The position numbers were made by a program, and so were the translations under genes. Positions 7,980-16,903 of a DNA stretch of 64,000 nt are shown here, one piece after another. The notes under the pieces were generated by a model, which worked only from the letters and a program-made list of their open reading frames with translations, had not been told where the DNA came from and made no database searches. The DNA comes from Caldivirga sp. MU80 (GTDB taxonomy: Archaea > Thermoproteota > Thermoprotei > Thermoproteales > Thermocladiaceae). The stretch lies in NCBI RefSeq assembly GCF_001663375.1, contig NZ_LCTF01000008.1:1-64000 (forward strand), written 5' to 3'. Every line of letters begins with the position of its first letter. The stretch's first letter is position 1.

Positions 7980-9056
7980 ATGGATCAGGCCCTTGAGAAG
8001 GCACTGAGCGGTGAGGAGTTAAAGCCACCTGACATAGAGAGACTACTTGAGTTAAACCTATGGGACCTAGGTATGGCTGCCGATGGCCTAACCAGGAGGT
8101 TGTTCGGCAATGTGGTAACCTTCATACCCAACCTGATATTAAACTACACCAACGTCTGCATAGTGGCCTGCAAATTCTGCGCCTTCTACAGGCCGTTAAG
8201 GCACCCTGAGGCCTACACCATGAGTATTGACCAGGCGGTTAAACTTGCAGCCGAGGTTGATTCTAGGTTTGGGATTAGGCAGATCCTGGTTCAGGGCGGT
8301 ATAAACCCTGAACTGGACATTGAGTACTACGAGGGTTTATTCAAGGCATTGAAGGATAGGTTACCCCATGTTGCCATACATGGCTTAAGCCCTATAGAGG
8401 TGGATTACCTGGCTAGGAGACTTAGGATGAGTTACAGGGAGATTCTTGAGAGACTTAGGGCTGCTGGCATGGATACGCTGGCCGGTGGAGGTGGGGAGAT
8501 TTTGGTTGATGATGTTAGGAGGGTGATAGCGCCCCACAAGATCACCGCTGAAACGTGGCTTAGAATAATGGAGGAGGCCCATGGGTTAGGTATAATGAGC
8601 AACGCAACAATGATGTACGGTCACGTTGAGTCTAAGGCGGATTGGGCTGAGCACCTGTATAGGATTATTCAACTGCAGAGGAGGACGAGGGGTTTCCTAT
8701 CCTTCACGGCCTGGAACTTTGAACCAGGTAACAGCGAATTGACGAGTAAAGTGCCCTACCCATTGACATCGGCAACGCTGCTGAGAGTGGTTGCGGTGGC
8801 TAGGCTAGTATTCAAGGGTGAGTTACCTAACATACAGTCGAGTTGGTTAACCAACGGCCTGGAGGCAGCTCAATTAACCCTTAAATTCGGCGCCAACGAC
8901 TTCGGCGGCACGCTATACGAGGAGAGGGTGATACCAGCAACGGGCCTTGGCAAGCCAACCCTCACCAAGGATGATGTGGTTGGTTTAATAAAAGCCATTG
9001 GCCTTAGGCCAGCGGAGAGGGATAACTGGTACAGGGTTGTTAAAATCTATAGTTAA
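7980..9056 (+). CDS. mqnC: Cyclic dehypoxanthinyl futalosine synthase MqnC (radical SAM)
   Basis: 358 residues. The radical-SAM cysteines are C60, C64 and C67 in NVCIVACKFCAFYRP. LVQGGINPEL, SFTAWNFEPGNSEL and IQSSWLTNGLEAAQLTL with KFGANDFGGTLYEE match MqnC, which cyclises dehypoxanthinyl futalosine. The gene is divergent from mqnE-mqnA. Nearest downstream neighbour is diphthine synthase, probably independently transcribed because it has its own TATA box. Confidence 0.85.
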   Translation: MDQALEKALSGEELKPPDIERLLELNLWDLGMAADGLTRRLFGNVVTFIPNLILNYTNVCIVACKFCAFYRPLRHPEAYTMSIDQAVKLAAEVDSRFGIRQILVQGGINPELDIEYYEGLFKALKDRLPHVAIHGLSPIEVDYLARRLRMSYREILERLRAAGMDTLAGGGGEILVDDVRRVIAPHKITAETWLRIMEEAHGLGIMSNATMMYGHVESKADWAEHLYRIIQLQRRTRGFLSFTAWNFEPGNSELTSKVPYPLTSATLLRVVAVARLVFKGELPNIQSSWLTNGLEAAQLTLKFGANDFGGTLYEERVIPATGLGKPTLTKDDVVGLIKAIGLRPAERDNWYRVVKIYS

Positions 9057-9097
9057 CGGGCTTAGGGTTTTTAAATTAATGAGCGCAATGAAGGTTA

Positions 9098-9937
9098 ATG
9101 GCTGGTACACTGTACATAGTGGGTGTTGGGCTTGGACCTGGGCAAATAACCCAGGAGGCCATTAATGTGCTTAGGAGTGTTGGTGAGGTTTTCATAGAGG
9201 AGTACACGTCGATGTTTGAAACTAGCCTAGGCGACCATATAGCTAAGGTCGTGGGGAGGATGGTGGTTAAGTTGAATAGGAGGGATCTCGAGGAGGAGAG
9301 CGGTAGAGTCATAATCAACGCCATTAGGGAGAGGGGGTCGGCAGCCTTAGCCGTGATAGGGGACCCAATGCTAGCCACCACCCACTCAGCATTGGTAACA
9401 CAAGCAACTCAACTGGGTATAAGGGTCAGGGTTATTAACGGCATTAGCATTGTGTGCGCAGCCGTTAGTCAAGCTGGCCTATCGCTATACAAACTGGGGC
9501 CGGTGGCCACCGTGACGTACGAGAGGGGTGGGGTGCTTAGTAAAAGGGCCTACGAGGTCCTAGCTGGCAACATTAGCAGGGGTCTCCACACACCCCTACT
9601 CCTCGACATTAAGGATGAGGGTGGGTTCATGAGCATTAGGGAGGCTGTTGACGTACTCATTAGGCTTGAGGATGAAGTTAAGCAGGGCATTGTAAGTGAC
9701 GACCTAGCTGCAGTGTTTGAATCTAGGATTGGTTGGAGTGACCAAGCCGTAGTAGTCGCCAGTTTAACAAACCCACCTGACCTTAAGCCACCCAGCGTAA
9801 TACTAATCCCCGGCCTCCTAAACCCAGTTGAGGAGGAGTACCTGAGGGTTGTCCATGGAGCTGGTGAGGAGTTACTAAGGAGGCACATTAACCATGTTAA
9901 GGCACTCATGAGAACTATGCAACACTCAAGTGGGTAA
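9098..9937 (+). CDS. dphB: Diphthine synthase
   Basis: 279 residues. The N-terminal LYIVGVGLGPGQITQEA and FIEEYTS and the loop GDPMLATTH are hallmark motifs of the DPH5/DphB methyltransferases of the tetrapyrrole-methylase fold. The enzyme uses SAM to trimethylate the modified histidine of elongation factor 2 on the way to diphthamide. A TATA box (TTTTTAAATT near 9067-9076) is about 26 bp before the ATG, as expected for a leaderless message. Confidence 0.93.
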   Translation: MAGTLYIVGVGLGPGQITQEAINVLRSVGEVFIEEYTSMFETSLGDHIAKVVGRMVVKLNRRDLEEESGRVIINAIRERGSAALAVIGDPMLATTHSALVTQATQLGIRVRVINGISIVCAAVSQAGLSLYKLGPVATVTYERGGVLSKRAYEVLAGNISRGLHTPLLLDIKDEGGFMSIREAVDVLIRLEDEVKQGIVSDDLAAVFESRIGWSDQAVVVASLTNPPDLKPPSVILIPGLLNPVEEEYLRVVHGAGEELLRRHINHVKALMRTMQHSSG

Positions 9938-10069
9938 TTAACCAAGTCTTCCGCCAGCGGGGTTTGAGGCTATGATGATGTTTAGCCCCCATAAACACTA
10001 AGGGCGCTTTGCCGGGAATGGTTTTAATTAGCCTTGAAATTCTTCAAGGAAGTGGTGGGCCTTAATAAT

Positions 10070-10084
10070 AATCTTTATAAAGAT
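10070..10084 (+). promoter_or_regulatory. TATA box of the rpo4-DUF655 operon
   Basis: The AT-rich AATCTTTATAAAGATT centred near 10078 is the only strong TATA-like element in the preceding 150 bp. Its centre lies about 25 bp from the GTG start at 10103, consistent with a leaderless transcript. Confidence 0.55.
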
Positions 10085-10102
10085 TATTTGGGTTAACTTA
10101 AT

Positions 10103-10450
10103 GTGGTTAGGAAGATAAAGGATTACATTGACGTAAGTAACCCGGAGGCCCTCAGGCTACTTGAGGATATTGTAACTAAGTATGGGCTAGAGTCGCAGGT
10201 GGTTAACATTACCCTTGATTACCTCAGGAGGTATAGTAAGGTTAAGCCTGAGGATGCACAAGCCCTAATCAAGGAGTTAACTGAGAAGTATGGGTTAGCC
10301 AGGATAACGGCAATACAAGTCGTCAACATAATGCCATCCACTGTTGAGGAGCTTCAGTCAATAATAAGCGTGGAAAAGAGGCCGTTTAAGGATGAGGACT
10401 TGAGGGAGATGATTAACCTACTCAACTCCTATAGGTCAAAGTCAGGGTGA
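10103..10450 (+). CDS. rpo4: DNA-directed RNA polymerase subunit Rpo4 (RpoF)
   Basis: 115 residues starting at GTG 10103. The helical pattern (NPEALRLLEDIVTKYGLESQVVNITLDYLRRYSKV followed in the chain by PSTVEELQSIISVEKR) matches archaeal Rpo4, which with Rpo7 forms the stalk of RNA polymerase and helps open the promoter. The next gene, a DUF655 protein 8 bp downstream, is the usual neighbour of rpoF in archaea and strengthens the call. Confidence 0.87.
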   Translation: MVRKIKDYIDVSNPEALRLLEDIVTKYGLESQVVNITLDYLRRYSKVKPEDAQALIKELTEKYGLARITAIQVVNIMPSTVEELQSIISVEKRPFKDEDLREMINLLNSYRSKSG

Positions 10451-10457
10451 CTGAGTA

Positions 10458-11033
10458 ATGGTTAGGAAGGAGGAGTACGCATACGTACTAGACATAATAC
10501 CCCCTGAGGAGGCTTTGATGAAGGAGACGGATATAATCAGGAGAGGGTTCCCCAGAAGGGACACGTACCTGCAGGTAGTTGGGGAGGAGTACTTCACCCT
10601 ACTCCTAGTCACACTTAAGCATGAGGCCACTGTGGAGGTTGGGGAGAGGGTTTACATTGGGGATGGGGTTAGGGATAAGATTAACAAGATTGTCAGGAGA
10701 CTTAAGTACGATGAACTAACCCCCCAGGCCAGGCAGGAGCTTGAGTCAATGGTTGATAAGATAGTTAAGGCAAGGGAGAGGTTCTTCATAGACTGGTTAA
10801 ATAAGGCGGGACCCCTAACACTCAAGCTACACAGCATTGAGCTGCTTAAGGGTATTGGGAAGAAGACCCTTAACCAAATACTTGAGGAGAGGGCTAAGAA
10901 GCCCTTTGAAAGCTTCGAGGACTTCAAAAACAGAATTGGCGTCAATGTGCAGAGGTTGATAGTGGAGAGGATTCTTAGGGAGATTCAGGGTAATGAACAG
11001 TACTACGTATTCGCTGCACCACCCCCACCCTAA
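10458..11033 (+). CDS. DUF655 protein with helix-hairpin-helix motif
   Basis: 191 residues. The N-terminal half (EEYAYVLDIIPPEE, later GERVYIGDGVRDKINKIVRRLKY) is the OB-like DUF655 region. The C-terminal half carries a helix-hairpin-helix, HSIELLKGIGKKTLNQILEER, followed by PFESFEDFKNRI, which suggests nucleic-acid binding. The family is conserved in archaea and linked to rpoF and dimethyladenosine-transferase genes, so an RNA-related role is inferred. It is co-transcribed with rpo4. Confidence 0.85.
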   Translation: MVRKEEYAYVLDIIPPEEALMKETDIIRRGFPRRDTYLQVVGEEYFTLLLVTLKHEATVEVGERVYIGDGVRDKINKIVRRLKYDELTPQARQELESMVDKIVKARERFFIDWLNKAGPLTLKLHSIELLKGIGKKTLNQILEERAKKPFESFEDFKNRIGVNVQRLIVERILREIQGNEQYYVFAAPPPP

Positions 11034-11090
11034 CGGTTACCTAACCTGTTAACCCGCATGCTTATAAGCCACATAGGCGTTAACCATTAA

Positions 11091-14084
11091 ATGCTAACCG
11101 AGACTGAGTTTAAGAACCCAGGTAAGTGGTTCAGGGGCATACCCTTCTGGTCCATAAACGACAAGCTTGAGGCAGGTGAGTTGGCTAGGCAATTGAAAAT
11201 TCTTGAGGAGGGTGGGTTCGGCGGCGCCTTCTTCCACGCTAGGGAGGGGTTGCTAACACCTTACCTTAGTGATGAGTGGTTCAGCAGGCTTAAGGCTGTT
11301 GTTGAGGAGGCCTCTAAACTGGGCATGTTAATTTGGCTCTATGACGAGGATAGGTGGCCATCAGGGTTCGCAGGGGGTTATGTACCAGCCCTTGGCCCTG
11401 AACATAGGGCTAAGTCCATAATCATGATACCGCACACTGCACCCTTCAACGGTGGTGATGTTATTGCGGTCTTCAAGTGCACCACAGGTGATGGGTTGAT
11501 ACCTAGGGAGTGTCAAAGGGTTAGTGGCATTAAGGCTGAGGATGGTTACCTCTACCTCAACTTCATTAGGCATGTGGCATCACCAGGTGACCCATGGTAC
11601 GGTGGCTTCAGTTACGTTGACCTACTTAACCCAGACACCGTTGATAAGTTTATTGAAATCGCCTATAGGCCCCATGTAAATGCCCTTAAGGGTTACATAG
11701 GTGGTGTAGTACCTGGTATATTCACCGATGAACCGAACTTAACAGCGTCAAGGCCACCTAGGAGGAGTAGGGTAACACCACTGAGGGGGGCTCCATTCCC
11801 CCAGTACGCCTTACCCTGGACTGATAGGTTACCTGAGGTGTTCCTGAAGGCTAATGGGTATGATATTGTTAATAGGTTACCTGAACTCTTCTTCGACATA
11901 GGCTCCTACACTAGGACCAGGCTTGACTACTGGAGGACAATAACAATGATGTTTGTTGAGAACTTCAGCAGGAGGATACATGACTGGTGCAGCTTCAATG
12001 GACTCAGGTTCACTGGGCATTACCTAATGGAGGACACCTTACTCTCGCAGCTCGTTGTTGGCGCTGTCATGCCCCACTACGAGTACATGCACGTACCCGG
12101 CATGGACCACCTATGCAACCAAACCTGGGGTACCTTCCTAACGGCAAAACAGGTGGCCAGTGTGGCTAATCAACTGGGTAAGGAGAGGGTTCTCAGTGAG
12201 ACCTATGGAGCCACGGGCCACCACCCAACCTTCGAGGATAGGAAGTGGATTGGCGACTTCCTGTACGCATTGGGGGTAAACCTACTCAACCACCACCTCG
12301 TACCCTACTCACTGAGGGGTAGGAGGAAGGCCGACTATGGCTTAACCATCCACTGGAGTCAACCGTGGTGGAGCTTCAATAGGGTTATTGAGGATTACTT
12401 CGCCAGGCTGAGCTACGCATTATCAATGGGGGTTAGGCTAGTGGACGTGTTGATACTGCACCCAATTAGTAGTGTATGGGCCACCTACAGCCCCGTTAAT
12501 GAGTCTAGGGCAGCGGCCGTGAACGATATGTTCATGAATCTGATTAAGGAATTCACTAAGATTCACGTGGACTTTGAACTTGGGGATGAACTGCTGCTGG
12601 CTAAGTATGGTAGAGTTGAGGGTAGGAGACTAACCGTGGGTAAGGCTAAGTACAGCATTGTTGTTATACCACCCAGTTACAACATGCTCAGGAGCACGTT
12701 CAACCTACTTAAGAACTTCATTGAGGGCGGGGGCTTTGTGATCGCCATCAAGCCCCTACCAACGATGATTGATGGTGTTGAGGCACCTGAACTTAATGAA
12801 CTGCTGGGTAGGGTTAAGGTACTTAATGGTATTGGTGAATTAGGCGGTGTTTTAAGTAGCCTAGACCTAGGCACGGTGGTTAAGACCAAGACTGATACTG
12901 ACGGTGATGTCTTAATTCACGTTAGGAGTGTGGGGGACTCACTAGTAGCCTTCATGGCGAACACCAGTAGGGCCAAGGAGCATGAGGTTGAGGTTGGCTT
13001 CAGGGGCTTATTTAAGGTTGAGGATTGGGATCCATTAACTGGGGAGGTGAGTGAATACCCAGGGTCCACCAGTGGTGGTAGGACTTGGGTTAAGGTTAGG
13101 CTGACGCCCGTCGGCTCTAAACTACTTATACTTAAGCCAGGTGAACCAATGAGTGAACATCCAACTAGCTTCATTAAGGTTAGTGAAATTAAGCTAAGTG
13201 GCCCCTGGGCTATGCGTAGGCTTAACCCCAATGTGCTCGTCCTTGATTACGCAAGGGTTAAGTTAGGGGACTCGTGGAGTGAACCATTACCAATGCCGAG
13301 GGTTAAGGAACACGTGGCTAACATGGGTGTTGGGTCAAACTACCTAATCAGGGTTGAGTTTAACGTCGCCGAGAAGCCCAGTGGCAGACTCTACTTAGCC
13401 ATTGAAGATGGCCTAGTTAGGAGGCTGGTAATTAACGGTAGGGAGGTTAATCTAACCAAGGCTACGGGCACATGGCTAGACTGGAACTTTAAGATGTACG
13501 ACGTGACGGATGTGGTTAAGGAGGGGGTTAACGTGATTGATGTTGAGGGAATTGTTGGTTTAGAACATGAACTGGAGCCCATGTACCTACTGGGTGAGTT
13601 CACAGTGGAGGCTAGGCCAAGGGGACAGTCGGTGATACGTAAAGAGGGGGCTTCATTAATAGACCCAGTTGACTTAACAAAGGTTGGTTACCCATTTTAC
13701 AGCGGTTCAGTTGAGTTAACCAAAACGCTTAACATCGACGTGAAGGATGTGGATAAGGTTACGCTTATGTTAAGGTTCAACGCAGCCTTAGCAGTGGTTA
13801 GCATTAACGGCATTGAGGCGGCTAAGGTTATTCAGAGGAACGGTGAACTAGACATTACGAGGTACGTTAAGCCTGGTACTAATGAGGTTAAGGTAACCCT
13901 GGTGGGTACATTGGGTAATGTGCTTGGGCCACTCCATAGGAGGGGTGACTTAAACTGCGTGGGGCCTGAAGCATTCTACGTGGTTGATGGTAATTGGACT
14001 GATGAATATGTGGTGAGGCCCTTTGGGCTTGAGGAGGCCAGGGTGGTTATGTTTAGGAGGGAGGCTACCACTGGTCAACCCTGA
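11091..14084 (+). CDS. GH106-like glycoside hydrolase (alpha-L-rhamnosidase family)
   Basis: 997 residues. The N-terminal segment, with IPFWSINDKL, GGFGGAFFHAREGLLTPYLS and WLYDEDRWPSGFAGG, is characteristic of the barrel domain of GH106-type glycosidases. The C-terminal third (from about residue 700) has two beta-rich modules with RLYLAIEDGLVRRLVING-like sequence, as in galactose-binding jelly-roll domains. No signal peptide is visible, so it is probably cytosolic and acts on imported oligosaccharides. A TATA box (GCTTATAAG near 11060-11068) lies about 27 bp before the ATG. It converges on the acetyltransferase gene with a 20-bp overlap. Confidence 0.75.
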   Translation: MLTETEFKNPGKWFRGIPFWSINDKLEAGELARQLKILEEGGFGGAFFHAREGLLTPYLSDEWFSRLKAVVEEASKLGMLIWLYDEDRWPSGFAGGYVPALGPEHRAKSIIMIPHTAPFNGGDVIAVFKCTTGDGLIPRECQRVSGIKAEDGYLYLNFIRHVASPGDPWYGGFSYVDLLNPDTVDKFIEIAYRPHVNALKGYIGGVVPGIFTDEPNLTASRPPRRSRVTPLRGAPFPQYALPWTDRLPEVFLKANGYDIVNRLPELFFDIGSYTRTRLDYWRTITMMFVENFSRRIHDWCSFNGLRFTGHYLMEDTLLSQLVVGAVMPHYEYMHVPGMDHLCNQTWGTFLTAKQVASVANQLGKERVLSETYGATGHHPTFEDRKWIGDFLYALGVNLLNHHLVPYSLRGRRKADYGLTIHWSQPWWSFNRVIEDYFARLSYALSMGVRLVDVLILHPISSVWATYSPVNESRAAAVNDMFMNLIKEFTKIHVDFELGDELLLAKYGRVEGRRLTVGKAKYSIVVIPPSYNMLRSTFNLLKNFIEGGGFVIAIKPLPTMIDGVEAPELNELLGRVKVLNGIGELGGVLSSLDLGTVVKTKTDTDGDVLIHVRSVGDSLVAFMANTSRAKEHEVEVGFRGLFKVEDWDPLTGEVSEYPGSTSGGRTWVKVRLTPVGSKLLILKPGEPMSEHPTSFIKVSEIKLSGPWAMRRLNPNVLVLDYARVKLGDSWSEPLPMPRVKEHVANMGVGSNYLIRVEFNVAEKPSGRLYLAIEDGLVRRLVINGREVNLTKATGTWLDWNFKMYDVTDVVKEGVNVIDVEGIVGLEHELEPMYLLGEFTVEARPRGQSVIRKEGASLIDPVDLTKVGYPFYSGSVELTKTLNIDVKDVDKVTLMLRFNAALAVVSINGIEAAKVIQRNGELDITRYVKPGTNEVKVTLVGTLGNVLGPLHRRGDLNCVGPEAFYVVDGNWTDEYVVRPFGLEEARVVMFRREATTGQP

Positions 14085-15024
14085 ATATGTACCTGTCCCT
14101 AACATTGCTAATTTCAATCTTCTCCAGGTTCATTAACATGTACACGGATTGCACTGTGAATAACCTGGCTCCTAGGCATCTAAGCATAGCCAGTGGTGCA
14201 TACACCCTAACCCCCTTAGCCCCAGTATCCTTAACCAACTGGTTAACCAGACTTAACACTGGCTCACAATTCTCGGCTACAAGTTCCTCAACGTTAAGTA
14301 GACCATCATTATCAACACCAGTCACCAATGCGTAAGCGGAGATGCCTTCACTCATCAACTTAACCACCTTAGCATTAACGCCAGGTCTCGTTAACTTAAG
14401 CCACGTGGCGTTGATTAGGTGATCCCTAACGTAGTCCCTAGTCCTAACCAGTGGGCCATCTAGGTTAGTGGTAACCTTATTGTAGAGGTTGAGTAGTGCA
14501 TCCGCATCGGAGTCGCTGGCCTCGTCCACCGCTGCCGATGCATAATTGGCCTTGGGTAGGTCCATTACTGATGCAACACCGTACTCCCTAATGTAGAAGT
14601 CGTTGAAGCCAACCCTCCTGTATATTGCATACGCAGCACCACCGAAGGTTGTGAATAAGGCCAGGGCATCATAACCACCCCTCAGGGCGTCGACAGCGTA
14701 CTTAAGCAACCCAGTGGCCAAGCCCCTCCCCCTAAACCTCGGGTCAGTGCACACGCCAGCAACACCACCAACCCTTACTGCATTACCGTTAAGCCTAATT
14801 ATGCGGTTAAGGACGTGGAGGGTTGATGCTATGGCCCCATCCTCCTCAGCTATGAAGACTAGGTGTGGTTCATAGTGAGGGTACCTTGAGAACAAGCCAC
14901 GTAAACCATCGCTACACGCATAGTTAACCAAGCCGCATGCATCGTTGAAGCATGTGCAGAGTAGCTTAACTAGCCTACATGAATCACTCACATCAGCCTC
15001 CCTAGGTGAAACCACACGAAACAT
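14065..15024 (-). CDS. GNAT-family acetyltransferase
   Basis: 319 residues. The acetyl-CoA-binding motif is visible in GGVAGVCTDPRFRGRGLATGLLKYAV, followed by ALFTTFGGAAYAIYRRVGF, as in GNAT proteins of the Eis-like class that carry a second, C-terminal domain. A cluster of cysteines near residues 16-38 (SCRLVKLLCTCFNDACGL, YAC) is unusual and could bind metal. The substrate is unknown. The 3' end overlaps that of the GH106-like gene on the other strand. Confidence 0.72.
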   Translation of the reverse strand: MFRVVSPREADVSDSCRLVKLLCTCFNDACGLVNYACSDGLRGLFSRYPHYEPHLVFIAEEDGAIASTLHVLNRIIRLNGNAVRVGGVAGVCTDPRFRGRGLATGLLKYAVDALRGGYDALALFTTFGGAAYAIYRRVGFNDFYIREYGVASVMDLPKANYASAAVDEASDSDADALLNLYNKVTTNLDGPLVRTRDYVRDHLINATWLKLTRPGVNAKVVKLMSEGISAYALVTGVDNDGLLNVEELVAENCEPVLSLVNQLVKDTGAKGVRVYAPLAMLRCLGARLFTVQSVYMLMNLEKIEISNVRDRYIFRVDQW

Positions 15025-15111
15025 ACCAATGACTGAGGTGGGTGCTTAAAAGGTATACTATAAACCAGGGTTGCCATTGAAGGGTCATTAAAGACAAGAC
15101 CCTACTGCGCT

Positions 15112-15642
15112 TTACGTTGTGGAGCGCGTCGTTAGCTTCTTAAAGTCGGATTCGGTAATTGTGTAAAATTTGTCTAAGTCCTGGTCCCACTCCTCCCTGA
15201 ACCAGTCCTTCACATTACGTAGGATGGCCTCAATTACGGTAGTAATGTCGTGAAGCACCTCATCCCTGGTCCTATATTTGGAGAGGTCTGGGTCGAAGCC
15301 GTTATATTGGTAATCATGAAGTAGGAATGCCTTATCAACCAAGTTATCTATTCCTGTGTAACCCAACTTACCTAAGTCTATTGATATCCCTTTAAGTGAA
15401 TGCGTGGGTGCTGTGTATCCCTTCTTCATGTACCATTCATTTGAGGATAACTTACTCAGATTCTTGGTTACTAATGCCGAAAGGAGGGCTTTCACTGCGT
15501 TAAAGACCTTGCCTGCGGCATTTTTGCTTCCACCGGCTAACCACATGTTAATCCCCACATCTAAGTCACCCAGCACCTCCAGGACCCTAGCCCTAATGTA
15601 AGCCCTCCTATCAATCTTTGGTGATGTTAATCTTTCCTCCAC
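15112..15642 (-). CDS. PaREP1-family protein
   Basis: 176 residues. The N-terminal helix pair DVGINMWLAGGSKNAAGKVFNAVKALLSALVTKNL fits the PaREP1 family (Pyrobaculum aerophilum repeat protein), which is HEPN-like and expanded in Thermoproteales. The C-terminal half (LHDYQYNGFDPDLSKYRTRDEV then a long helix) is also family-like. No HEPN RxxxxH ribonuclease motif is evident. It sits 170 bp from a divergent VapBC pair, the sort of variable locus where these proteins are common. Function is unknown. Confidence 0.65.
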   Translation of the reverse strand: MEERLTSPKIDRRAYIRARVLEVLGDLDVGINMWLAGGSKNAAGKVFNAVKALLSALVTKNLSKLSSNEWYMKKGYTAPTHSLKGISIDLGKLGYTGIDNLVDKAFLLHDYQYNGFDPDLSKYRTRDEVLHDITTVIEAILRNVKDWFREEWDQDLDKFYTITESDFKKLTTRSTT

Positions 15643-15811
15643 GTAGTTGCTTACGTGTCTTAATTTAAAAACTATCCCGCATGGTATAGGTTAATTATTT
15701 TACTTCTAATTAAGCCTTAATTCTTAAAACCCTTTAATAGCCTTAAGGTTATGTATTTATAGTTATATTCTACTAGAAAAGTTTAAATATTAGTTAACAA
15801 TAGCTGTAACT

Positions 15812-16084
15812 ATGCGTGTTAAGGTGACTAGGAACTTTCAGATAACTATACCCGCTGAAATAAGGAGTAAGCTGGATATTAGGGAGGGTGATTATGTTGA
15901 TATCACACTTAATGAAAAGGAGGGGGTAATCATTATTAGGCCTTACCGTAGAAGATGGACTACACTTAAGCTTGGCAGGAACCTAACCCCTGATGAGATT
16001 GAGGAATTAATAAGGGAGACTGGTAATGAAGTTATCAATGAGATGATTGGTGATGTTAATAATGAAGCAGCGGGTGGTTGTTGA
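15812..16084 (+). CDS. vapB: AbrB/SpoVT-type antitoxin (VapB)
   Basis: 90 residues. The swapped-hairpin AbrB domain is clear in VKVTRNFQITIPAEIRSKLDIREGDYVDI. The C-terminal helices (LTPDEIEELIRETGNEVINEM) would wrap around the toxin. It binds DNA and neutralises the PIN toxin encoded next, with which it overlaps by 23 bp. A TATA box (GTTTAAATATT near 15780-15790) lies about 27 bp upstream of the ATG, and AbrB autorepression there is likely by family analogy. Confidence 0.88.
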   Translation: MRVKVTRNFQITIPAEIRSKLDIREGDYVDITLNEKEGVIIIRPYRRRWTTLKLGRNLTPDEIEELIRETGNEVINEMIGDVNNEAAGGC

Positions 16085-16457
16085 TACTAACGTCTTAGTT
16101 TATGCAACATTTGAAGATATGGAGCATCATGAGGAAGCCTATGACATATTACTAAAATATAATGTTGTAATACCTTATATTATTCTTTATGAGTTTCTAG
16201 GGGTTTTAGCACGACTAACTAAGAATATAAGTGTAATTATGATTAAGTTAAGTGAATTGATGGAATTCGAAATAATACACGAGGACCTAGATGTAGTACG
16301 CAGTGGTATAGTCATGATGAGGGATGATAATGCACCAATAGACATGATGAATGATTATGTAATACTCTCCGTGGCCATGCTGGAAGGGTCCTTAGCTACA
16401 TATGATAGGAGACTTAGAAACCTTGCGAGTAAAAGGGGAGTAGTGGTAATGCCATGA
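16062..16457 (+). CDS. vapC: PIN-domain toxin (VapC)
   Basis: 131 residues from ATG 16062. The PIN acidic residues are visible: D in VVVDTNVLVYA, E in LYEFLGVLAR, and D residues in MMNDYVILSV and TYDRRL. VapC toxins are Mg-dependent ribonucleases, often cutting tRNA or rRNA. The start lies inside the vapB frame, giving translational coupling. The fused in-frame start at 16047 would add only five residues and is less likely. Confidence 0.87.
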   Translation: MKQRVVVDTNVLVYATFEDMEHHEEAYDILLKYNVVIPYIILYEFLGVLARLTKNISVIMIKLSELMEFEIIHEDLDVVRSGIVMMRDDNAPIDMMNDYVILSVAMLEGSLATYDRRLRNLASKRGVVVMP

Positions 16458-16585
16458 TGACTTTTCATAACTACAATACCTCACATTGAAATGGCTTATT
16501 GTGCGTTCAGGACTAACCCTTATATGGTTTAATGTACTTGTTTGATTGATGAAAACTTATTAAAGCCTCCGTGGTGGGCTTGGTC

Positions 16586-16888
16586 ATGGCTAACCCCTGT
16601 AGGCAGTGGGAGGGGAAGCTTGAGCAGGCTGTTAAGGCTAATAATGCGGCTAACCAACTTAAGTTTAAGGAGAAGCTTGTGGAGTGCATAGTGTATACGG
16701 CTAGGTTAATGATTAGGGAGGATGAGGATGCCTATAGGGATATTGTTAACTATGGGATGGAGGTTGCGAAGAAGTATAATATTCCTGAAGTGGAGTACCA
16801 CCTCAAGGTCATTGAGGCTGAAGCAAAGCCTAAGGCAACTGAGGCAAAGGAGTCAAAGCCCAGTGAAGCTAAGGCAACTGGCCAATAG
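16586..16888 (+). CDS. Small helical protein, unknown
   Basis: About 100 residues from ATG 16586 (GTG 16571 is an alternative). The sequence is almost entirely helical and charged (CRQWEGKLEQAVKANNAANQ, LVECIVYTARLMIREDEDAYRDIVNYG) and ends in a Lys/Glu/Pro/Ala-rich tail with repeated EAK units (EAEAKPKATEAKESKPSEAKATG). I do not recognise a family. Low complexity of the tail suggests a flexible extension. Confidence 0.5.
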   Translation: MANPCRQWEGKLEQAVKANNAANQLKFKEKLVECIVYTARLMIREDEDAYRDIVNYGMEVAKKYNIPEVEYHLKVIEAEAKPKATEAKESKPSEAKATGQ

Positions 16889-16903
16889 TTGCTCCTTAAA
16901 TTT

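Noticed and set aside
9970-10020. ATGATGA box suggesting a C/D box sRNA
   Set aside because: No D or D' box (CTGA) at suitable distance and no terminal stem, so the pattern is incomplete.
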